From: Dioscorea cayenensis subsp. rotundata
Lineage: Eukaryota; Streptophyta; Magnoliopsida; Dioscoreales; Dioscoreaceae
Direction: 5' to 3'
DNA length: 64,000 bases
Assembly (NCBI RefSeq): GCF_009730915.1
Contig: NW_024086783.1
Coordinates: forward strand, 1-64,000
Part shown: piece by piece, positions 56,104 to 64,000 of the stretch
Position numbering within the stretch: position 1 is the first letter of the stretch
How the letters are laid out: every line of letters starts with the position of its first letter
Position numbers and translations under genes: made by a program
The notes under the pieces: model-generated
What the model saw: the letters and a program-made list of their open reading frames with translations, nothing else
The model's database searches: none
What the model was told of the DNA's origin: nothing

Positions 56104-57528
56104 ATGGTAGCTACTTGTCTTCGCAATGTTGCTGCTCTGACGGGTCGAGTTCAGAGAAACATTGGAATACCTGCTATTGGTGAAATATCTGGATTTTTTA
56201 TGGGAGAAAGGAATCAATCAATTTTCACTTGCCTGTTCCAGGCCAATCAGAAACGCTTGATGACCAGAAGCAGAAGAGTGCAAGACAGGAGTAAGCTGAA
56301 AAGGATCCATGATCTTGAGATAGCAACAGAACGGTGGAAAGTAGTATCGAAACTGCTGGCCATGATGGAAATTCTCAAAAAAGAACCCGAGCAAATAGTA
56401 CCACTAAGAAGATTAGAACAGTATCGTCAGCAAATTAATTTGAAAAAGCCACATAAAGTTTCAGACTTCATACGCAAGTCCCCCAAGATTTTTGAATTAT
56501 ATCGGGACAAGAATGGGGTTGTCTGGTGTGGGCTTACAAAGCGTGCTGAACATCTTGTAGAGGAAGAGACTCGGCTTTTGGAAGAGCACACGGAAAAGGT
56601 GGTTGAGTATGTGACTAGATTCTTGATGATGTCCATAGATAAAAGGCTGCCTGTGGACAAGATTGCGCATTTTAGGCGGGACTTGGGTCTTCCTTATGAT
56701 TTCAGGAACAAATGGATCCATATGTTTCCGGAGCATTTTAGGGTTATAAAAATAGACGATGTTGAATACTTGGAGCTAACATCTTGGAATCCTTCTTGGG
56801 CAGTAACAGAGTTGGAGAAGAAATCGGTTGCCGGGGCAAGTTCCGAGTTTCACTCTCCAGGAATACTCACCCTTCCATTTCCAATGAAGTTCCCTCCGAA
56901 CTTCAAGAAGATTTTTAGAGATGGTGGAAGAATAGAACACTTTCAAAAGAGGCCTTATCTATCTCCTTATGCTGACGCACGAGATCTCAGCCCCGGGTCG
57001 CAAGAATTTGATAAGAGAGCGATTGCGGTTATGCATGAGATATTGAGCTTTACACTTGAAAAGCGGCTTGTTACTGATTTTCTCACACACTTCCGCTGGG
57101 AATTTGTGATGCCGCAGAAACTGATGAGGCTTTTTTTGAAGCATTATGGCATATTTTATGTTTCTGAAAGAGGAAAAAGATTAAGCGTCTTCCTTTCCGA
57201 AGCATATGAAGGTTGTGAGTTGATTGAGAAAAGTCCTTTGGTGCTCTGGAAGGAAAAAATTTTAAGATTAACAGGTTACCGTGGGAGACGAAAAAAGATT
57301 GGGAAGTTTAATGAGTTCTCTTACGATGATGAAGAAGAAGAAGAACAAGAAGATGAAGAAGAAGAAGACATTCTGTTCGGCGATAATGATGATTCTGAAA
57401 GTACCTTGGAGTTTGAGGATGGCGAGAGTACTGATGCCCTCGAAGATGATTGTCTTGCAGATGATTCTGAGATGGACATTGACAAGGTTGTGATGCATAT
57501 GAGGGTCTCGACTCCACTTGAGGTGTGA
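56104..57528 (+). CDS. PORR-domain organelle RNA-binding protein
   Basis: Single coding exon, 474 aa from the ATG at 56104; the frame is open further up but has no earlier ATG. The N-terminus (MVATCLRNVAALTGRVQRN) fits mitochondrial or plastid targeting. The PORR domain covers residues about 60-400, with LKRIHDLEIATERW, KVSDFIRKSPKIFELY, LPVDKIAHFRRDLGLPYDF and RWEFVMPQKLMRLFLKHYG lines. The tail from about 405 is strongly acidic. PORR proteins (WTF1, RPD1 and relatives) bind organelle group II introns and promote their splicing. The family member is not fixed here. Confidence 0.93.
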   Translation: MVATCLRNVAALTGRVQRNIGIPAIGEISGFFMGERNQSIFTCLFQANQKRLMTRSRRVQDRSKLKRIHDLEIATERWKVVSKLLAMMEILKKEPEQIVPLRRLEQYRQQINLKKPHKVSDFIRKSPKIFELYRDKNGVVWCGLTKRAEHLVEEETRLLEEHTEKVVEYVTRFLMMSIDKRLPVDKIAHFRRDLGLPYDFRNKWIHMFPEHFRVIKIDDVEYLELTSWNPSWAVTELEKKSVAGASSEFHSPGILTLPFPMKFPPNFKKIFRDGGRIEHFQKRPYLSPYADARDLSPGSQEFDKRAIAVMHEILSFTLEKRLVTDFLTHFRWEFVMPQKLMRLFLKHYGIFYVSERGKRLSVFLSEAYEGCELIEKSPLVLWKEKILRLTGYRGRRKKIGKFNEFSYDDEEEEEQEDEEEEDILFGDNDDSESTLEFEDGESTDALEDDCLADDSEMDIDKVVMHMRVSTPLEV

Positions 57529-57970
57529 GATTTTGTGCCGCAGAACTTTTTTTTTATACTTTGTGATACCACATAATAAAAATTCATAGAATATCACTGA
57601 AATTATTGTCGATATCATTATAAATCTGCATGATATCAACTATAATCTGTCATTGCATTTTGCTGCATTCATCATTATTCAATGAAGCAATATAAATGAT
57701 GTTCTGATCATCTGAATCTAATCAGGTTCTAATAGTTTTTCGATGAATGATGTATTAGTTCATAATTGTGCTACAATGTTGTGCCTAAAATCAACGATCG
57801 AATCTTCGAGTTATTTTTGCTACTTATTCTCACATTCTGTTCTTCGGAAGTTTCGTATATAGTTTGTTAGCAAATTGTACTCATTTCTTCAGCTTGTTCG
57901 ACATATCTAGACGAAAAGAAAAAGATATGAATTTATCACCATCTTGCTCAATGCAAGGGTCCGTTCATAT
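57529..57970. other. 3' region of the PORR gene
   Basis: Contains the 3' UTR. A line at about 57865-57948 (tcagcttgttcgacatatct, then aatttatcaccatc) is repeated, diverged, at about 58517-58600; the UBP1-derived piece lies between the two. Confidence 0.5.
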
Positions 57971-58285
57971 ACATGAGCACTGTTGAACAATGAACTTGTA
58001 TACATGAGTAATTCTAAGCATGTTAGAGCTAGGTAGATGTGCTATTCTAGCAGACTGAACATGTTCAATGAATTTGAACAAATTGGAAATTAACCAATTT
58101 AACCAAACTGACCAAATTGTTTTGGTAAATTTGAGTTGACAGTAATAATGTTAGCTTTGTTTTCATTCAACTCAAGTAATTTATATATATATATATATAT
58201 ATTGTTGAAGATGAACAAGAAAAATTAGTGAGATTTTGCATACATTAACTGGCTTTCCACAAAGAATGTGAGCATTGGCAGAAAG
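57971..58285 (-). pseudogene. Inverted fragment of the UBP1 gene (end of exon 11, intron 11, start of exon 12)
   Basis: Read on the minus strand this matches UBP1 about 36700-37072. The part corresponding to 36940-37070 is nearly identical, with one difference seen in about 130 bp, and includes the intron 3' end and cattgttcaacagtgctcat across the acceptor. The exon 11 end (gccaatgctc, ctttgtggaaagccagtta) is also present, while the middle of the intron has diverged and gained a TA tract. Intron content shows a DNA-level copy. Confidence 0.88.
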
Positions 58286-58985
58286 ATAAGCCTTACGGTA
58301 CATCCCATTTTTCACTGTGTAACTATTCATATGCACAGTGCTATTGTTTACTGAACAGTGCAGGACTGTTGGATTGATTTTGTGTGTGTATATATATATA
58401 TATATATATTAAGAATAAGAAGTTTTTATTGGAGTTGTTACTACTTGAAGTTATTTTTTTTTTAATTCTTTATACTGCATTTATTTTTTTTTAAAAAACT
58501 CTCTGATATGCTCTTTAGGCAAGTAGCAAATCATACTTATTTCTCAGCTTATTTGACAGATCTCGTTAAAAAAAAAGGTTAAATTTATCACCATTTTAAT
58601 AATATTTATTTATGTTACAAAGTAGAGTTTTGATGAGTATAAAACAAATATTAAACTAATTTTTACGTTAATAAAAAAATTGTCACAAATTTATGTGTGT
58701 ATGAACTATGAAGTACAATTTATAATTAAAAAGCAGTAAAAATTAGTTGGATAAAAATAATTGAAAATAAATACAAGTTGGACCCATTCACATCGTGTAT
58801 TTGTCAATTTTACCACGTGGCAAGTTATTAAACCAATTGCACAGCATCATCCCTGTAAGAACACAAACAGCGAATCATTCCGTTATTTACGAAGTTTTAG
58901 ATCATTGACTTTTTTTCTCAAAAACCCCTGACCTTTTCTTATTTATAATCGCACCGCTTTTGTTTCACAACACTTTTGCGAATCA
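58286..58985. other. Intergenic stretch before the KAS I gene
   Basis: A TA tract at about 58390-58410 and AT-rich DNA. A perfect cacgtgg word near 58814 could be a G-box about 330 bp before the KAS I start. No gene seen. Confidence 0.45.
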
Positions 58986-59000
58986 CCCCCTTTAAATATA

Positions 59001-59117
59001 ACTATTTATATAAAGCCCCCTCTTCTTCACACCTTATCTCTCTCTCTCTCTCGCCCATTTGCGAGAACTCGAGCTCTCTCAATCTCTCTCTCTCTCTCGC
59101 TTCTTCTCGGCGCCGAG
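59001..59117 (+). promoter_or_regulatory. TATA box and CT-rich 5' UTR of the KAS I gene
   Basis: tttatataaag at about 59005-59015 is a strong TATA box, followed by ctctctctct runs (59037-59100) typical of plant 5' UTRs. Its position shows that the open frame beginning at 58976 cannot be translated from its start. Confidence 0.6.
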
Positions 59118-59146
59118 ATGCAAGCCCTACGCGCAGCTCCGACCCG

Positions 59147-62100
59147 ATGGTCTCCGCCTACGTCCCGGCGCCGGCGCCGGTGGCAAGACGTCCTATGCGC
59201 CGCCGCCTCCCAATTCCTTCTCCAGCGATCCGCGCATCGGCTGCTGTTGCATCGGCGCCGAAGCGGGAAACGGATCCGAAGAAGCGGGTTGTGATCACGG
59301 GGATGGGACTCGTCTCCGTATTCGGCAACGATGTGGATCTCTACTACGATCGGCTTTTGGCGGGGGAGAGTGGGATCGGGCTAATTGATCGATTTGATGC
59401 GTCTAAGTTTCCGACGAGGTTCGCCGGACAGATCCGAGGGTTCTCGTCGGAGGGGTACATCGACGGGAAGAATGATCGGAGGCTTGATGATTGCCTCCGG
59501 TACTGCCTTGTTAGTGGGAAGAAGGCGCTTGTGAACGCCGGGCTTGCTCTTGGATCGCCGGAGCTTGAGAAGGTAAAGCTCATTGCAAGATTGGTTTTGG
59601 ATTTCTATGAAAAATTTAGGAACTAGGTTTTCTCATTCAATTTTATAGAGTTTTTTTTTGTCTGGTTTTTTTGGTTTCTTTGTGGAAAAGGTGTGATTTT
59701 TTTAGCTGGAATTATATATAGCACATTGGGGAAATGGTGCAGAGCTAAAGTGTTTGATGAATTGATTCTGGTGATTCACATTTATTTGTGATTCTTCAGT
59801 GATTTCTTTGATTAGTTATGGAAAAAGGTTTGGATTTTGGTGGTGAATCATACTGCATTGCTAGAAATTTTCATAGAAATAGCTACAATTATGTGGCTTT
59901 CTCTCTGTGTGTTCTTATGAAAGCAAGACTCTGAAATTGCTTGTTATAATTTTAGAAATCTATTGAATGTTTTTCTTATCTTTCTATATTGAAATGCTTA
60001 TGAGTTTTTAGTTGAGACTATACTTGGCATTAAGATTTAGTAGTGATTCTTGGCATTTGTTTGATTTGTTATGAAAAATTTCAGATTTGAAGGTGAGTCA
60101 TGTTAAAATGTGAGAAATAGCTGTGGTGATTTAAGTTTTAATGAAAACAGCTAAATTCATGTGATTTCCTTGTTTTGTATGCCTTTGCTTTCTAGGAGAC
60201 ATCTAAGATTGTTTGTTAGAATTTTAGAAACATAATGCATGCTTGTTCTTATCCTTTTTATTGAAATGGTTAAGATTTCTAAGCTGAAACTATGCTGCAT
60301 TGTGAGCTTGCCATCAAGTGCATTAAGATTTCTTTTGATTCTGTTATGCAAAAGTGTCTACTGTGGCATCGTCAGAAAATTTTGTAAATTTGAGTTTATT
60401 TGTTCTTGAAATAGATTGACAAGGTTCGGGCAGGTGTGCTTGTCGGGACAGGCATGGGTGGTCTCACAGTGTTTTCCGATGGAGTTCAAGCTCTCATAGA
60501 GAAAGGCTACAGAAAGATAACTCCATTCTTCATCCCCTATGCAATAACAAATATGGGTTCTGCCTTACTTGCCATGGATATTGGTTTTATGGGTGCAAAC
60601 TATTCGATTTCAACTGCTTGTGCTACCTCCAACTACTGTTTCTATGCCGCGGCCAACCACATCCGTAGAGGTGAGGCTGATATAATGATTGCTGGTGGTA
60701 CGGAAGCTGCTATTATTCCAATTGGGATCGGAGGTTTTGTTGCTTGTAGGGCTCTGTCTCAGAGAAACGATGATCCTAAAACCGCATCGAGGCCATGGGA
60801 CAAAGGCCGTGATGGCTTTGTTATGGGTGAAGGTGCTGGTGTCCTGGTATGTAAATGTTCTTTGAAAACTCATTCTCAGTCCTTGAACTATAGCTATACT
60901 TGAACTTAAGATAAGTTCATTTTTAGTCCTTATATAAGAACATTCCAGACATAGTCCCTAAAGAAGTCAATCCCTAACTATGCAAAAATGAGCAGTTATG
61001 GTCTCTATCCTAGAATTATTTTCAAACTTTGCACCAAAATGAACCTTTCTTTTGTTTTTTAGCGACCAAAATGAATTTTTAGGCATACCTTTTATCATAT
61101 CATTTGCATTTGCAAGATCAAGTTTTTCTTCTAAACTGCTTTTTGCTCCTTATAGTTTCATTTGGTATTCTTATCGAATGGTTTGATCACATAAAAGGTT
61201 ATGGAAAGCTTGGAACATGCAATGAAACGTGATGCGCCAATTATAGCCGAGTACCTGGGTGGTGCTGTGAATTGTGATGCATATCATATGACTGATCCGA
61301 GAGCCGATGGACTTGGTGTTTCGAGTTGCATTCAAAGCAGTCTTGAGGATGCTGGAGTAGCACCGGAAGAGGTAACCTTATAACATTAATCAGCAGTTAT
61401 TAGAAAAGCATAGTATCCAGTATCCACTAGTAGTGAAAAATTCGGGAATGTTGCAGGTTAACTACATAAATGCCCATGCGACCTCCACACTTGCTGGTGA
61501 CCTAGCTGAGGTGAATGCCATAAAACAGGTGTTCAAAAACCCATCCGAAATTAAAATCAATGCAACCAAGGTAAACCAAACAAGTTCTCTTCGATTATTT
61601 GTTTAGGCAATATGTTTTCTGGGGACGTCCCCTGAAAGCAAATCTAGGGAATGTCCCCACAATAGCCGTTAACGGCTGCTATTTCATTACTAACCCCAAC
61701 CGTTAGGATCTAATGGTTGTCGTGGGATGTCTAGGGATGTCCCTAGATTATCGGTCCTCATTTGTTTATTTATTTTTACATGCTTATAATAATCTCATTA
61801 ACTTATTTGCTGTTCTTCAGTCTATGATAGGACATTGCCTTGGTGCAGCAGGTGGTTTGGAAGCCATTGCAAGTGTGAAAGCCATAACAACTGGGTGGCT
61901 GCATCCTTCCATAAACCAATTTGTAAGTAACAAACCTTTATTTCTTTCTTCGGTTTTCTTTTAAAAAATATTGAACACAAACTTTGTTCTATATGAAATT
62001 GATAAAAGCTAGTATGGATATCAAACAATTATGAATGAATGCATATGAAAAGTATGCAAATATGATATATGCTTTTAATTGGGATCAAACTTGCAGGATC

Positions 62101-62324
62101 CAGAGCCTGCAGTTGAATTCGATACAGTTGCGAATGTGAAGCAACAACATGAAGTCAATGTTGGTGAGTAGCAATCACTTTAAAAGAATTACTATAACAA
62201 TTCATGAAACTCAGACATTGCAACATTGATAATGTGAATGTGCTGTTAATTTTCAGCAATTTCAAACTCATTTGGATTCGGAGGACACAACTCAGTCGTC
62301 GTTTTCGCCCCTTTCAAGCCATGA
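59147..62324 (+). CDS. KAS1: 3-oxoacyl-[acyl-carrier-protein] synthase I (KAS I), plastid
   Basis: Seven exons, 59147-59572, 60415-60846, 61198-61371, 61457-61570, 61821-61922, 62097-62163 and 62257-62324, give 460 aa from ATG 59147. The mature enzyme starts near KRETDPKKRVVITGMGLVSV. The active-site Cys is in STACATSNYCF, and the two His are in NAHATST and GFGGHNS. KAS I elongates acyl-ACP from C4 to C16 in plastid fatty-acid synthesis by condensation with malonyl-ACP. Transit peptide doubt: KAS I proteins usually begin MQ(A/T)L, and such a start (MQALRAAPTRWSPPTSRRRR) exists at 59118 but in another frame, so one base seems to be lost or gained between about 59170 and 59270. From 59147 the N-terminus MVSAYVPAPAPVARRPMRRR could still serve as a transit peptide. 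Confidence 0.93.
61618..61762. mobile_element. Small MITE-like insertion in KAS I intron 4
   Basis: Within intron 4 (61571-61820), aaatctagggaatgtcccc on the left and, inverted, taatctagggacatcccta on the right form imperfect inverted ends about 100 bp apart. The block is more GC-rich than the rest of the intron and has no coding capacity. Confidence 0.45.
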
Positions 62325-63225
62325 TTGATAAATTATTAGAGTTATCATTGTTGCAAGGGCCCTATACCTAATTGATACACATCACTCCGGAAATTGTTTC
62401 ATTTAGAATGTTCTGCCAATTTTGGTACTAGGATGGTGAAGAGTTTGAGAGATGTTTTCCATGCTACAATTCAATTCCTTCATTTTATCTTTAATTGGAT
62501 TTTTAATTTGTAGTACTTTTTCACATTTGATGTACTCCTTGTTGAACTCTTGAGTTTCGATCCAATTCACTGCTTTTCTTATGTATATGTTCAGCTACAT
62601 CTTTCGTTGAATCTTATTTATTATCAATATTTTTTTTTATGTCAATTGTATTCATATATTCAAAAAAGAGGAAGGAATAAAAATTATGCATTAATATTTT
62701 TATTTCTGTTTATCTCATTTTAATCAACATAAATAAATAAAAATGTTTTACAAAGCACAGACAAGTATGATTTAGCGTCATTTTTTCAATAAAAAAATTA
62801 GTATTTCATTCTGTTCGTAACTGAAAGTTGGGTTTTACATACATTAACATCGGACTCAAATTTGACAAGTTAAAAAATAATAATAATAAAATACCAACTA
62901 TATATTGTTACAAACGTGGGTACAAATAATATAATTGCACAGTATTTTACTACCAATTCTAAAATATATATAAAAAATTAAGTAATTATCATCATACAAG
63001 CTGTCAACACTATGCAAAATTTTATTAGACTCTCCTATGTTGGTCTTTTGTGTTTCTCGTTTTTGTTGTTTTATCTGTTTGTTAAAATTTTGTTATAATC
63101 ACAAAAATTCCAATCTAACGATAATGGCTTCACTGTGAAAAGATGTCATGTGGGGCATTCAAATGTTCTAAGTAAATCCCATTAATGCATGTGATTGTGA
63201 CTGATCCCTAATGTAGGTACAAACT
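62325..63225. other. 3' region of the KAS I gene and intergenic DNA
   Basis: The 3' UTR probably ends near 62600-62640. The rest is AT-rich with no domain-bearing frame. Confidence 0.5.
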
Positions 63226-63470
63226 TGTAAGCTAAAATTCCATATTATTAAATGATAGTACAGATTGGAAGATCAATTCCTAATTTATTGTTGAATGAGA
63301 AAACATAGGTTGAAAGATCAATTTTCAACTTTTATGGTATGGATTTTTATAAACTAAAACCCCATATTGTTAAATGGAACACAAAGAATAGACAATCAAT
63401 TCCTAAGTGATTGTTGTGTGAGAACACAAGGGTTGAAATATCAATTTTCCACTTTTATGTATACCTCTGA
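63226..63470. repeat. Two-copy tandem repeat, about 122 bp unit
   Basis: ccatattattaaatg at 63240 and ccatattgttaaatg at 63362 begin matching blocks that continue with agatcaattcctaa/caatcaattcctaa, gttg-tgagaa-aca, ggttgaaa-atcaatttt and acttttatg. The copies are diverged by roughly a fifth. Confidence 0.75.
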
Positions 63471-63890
63471 CTAACTATGCACAGTTATATTCCTTTACTT
63501 AATTTATGTAGTTTATCTATTTTTTTTTTAAATTTATTAAAACACCAAACTATGCTTCCATCAAATATTCTTACAAATTTTCACTGTATATATAAAATAA
63601 CAATAACAATAATTACTCACTTGTATAATGATGCACAAACAATTCTTCTAAAGAAGGTACTCCTGCTCCTGCGGGCCCCCCTCAACCAACGCAGCAAGCT
63701 AAAATATTATCTCATCCCCTTTAATTTCAAAATAAACAAATAAATAATTATTTATTATTTATTATTTTAGTTATAGTTTTATTTTTTATTTCATTTTTAT
63801 TTAAAAAAAATTAATTAATTAATTAAAAAAACAATAAAGAAACCCGGCATGCGTGAACTCTCCCGTCAACCCCATCCATCATCCTCCTCC
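63471..63890. other. Intergenic stretch before the last gene
   Basis: AT-rich to about 63840, then abruptly C-rich. The frame 63477-63743 has no domain content. Confidence 0.4.
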
Positions 63891-63976
63891 TCCTCGCCGG
63901 CCCCCCCCTCCAATCTCCAATCTCCAATCTCCAAACCCTCATCTTCATCTCTCTCTCTTTCTCTCTCTCTAATTCT

Positions 63977-64000
63977 ATGGACGAAGACGATGCCGCCGCC
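63977..64000 (+). CDS. Start of a gene cut by the window edge
   Basis: After a C- and CT-rich 5' UTR-like block (63868-63970), ATG at 63977 opens MDEDDAAA and runs off the window. The acidic and Ala-rich beginning is not enough to name a family. The call rests on the promoter-like context and composition. Confidence 0.5.

Noticed and set aside
58976-59146. Long N-terminal extension of KAS I starting at 58976
   Set aside because: The codon is TTG, and a TATA box and CT-rich 5' UTR lie inside this stretch.

Overview
The window is nuclear DNA of a flowering plant. It is very AT-rich between genes, has dozens of (TA)n tracts and GT-AG introns, and encodes plant-only families (JAZ, FLZ zinc finger, PORR, AP2/ERF). 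GC-rich 5' ends in the KAS I and ERF genes lean towards a monocot, but the sequence does not let me name a species.

Layout. 1-8200: AT-rich DNA built from about four old, diverged copies of one unit, with later insertions and a relic of the 3' end of the neighbouring receptor-kinase gene. 8247-11215 (-): pollen-receptor-like LRR pseudokinase. 12051-14813: young short-LTR copia fossil. 15329-20085 (+): membrane-anchored GH28 polygalacturonase-like gene. 22166-23350 (+): JAZ/TIFY repressor. 25573-29514: old copia fossil that runs into a miniature LTR element (TRIM). 29970-30990: diverged tandem array. 32071-37328 (+): UBP1-type three-RRM RNA-binding protein. 38098-38652 (-): FLZ zinc-finger protein. 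39590-43866: intergenic, with a LINE 3' end. 43943-44515 (-): AP2/ERF factor. 44880-53238: intergenic, with a clean SINE insertion and several duplications. 53239-54750 (-): organellar tyrosyl-tRNA synthetase. 56104-57528 (+): PORR protein, head-to-head with the synthetase. 59147-62324 (+): plastid 3-ketoacyl-ACP synthase I. 63977-64000 (+): start of a further gene.

The host genes do not form a pathway cluster. The only functional pairing is weak: TyrRS and the PORR protein both serve organelle gene expression and share a short divergent promoter. KAS I is plastid fatty-acid synthesis, JAZ is jasmonate signalling, and the polygalacturonase-like protein and the receptor concern cell wall and cell surface.

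A cross-cutting point: three host genes (receptor kinase, UBP1, KAS I) each look one base out of frame at one place, and JAZ needs a weak splice acceptor to stay in frame. Uncorrected assembly indels are a real alternative to gene loss. I found no convincing undescribed system. The most unusual items are the nested duplications around the receptor gene, a near-identical inverted piece of UBP1 about 21 kb away, and a 48-bp exact repeat flanking one UBP1 exon.
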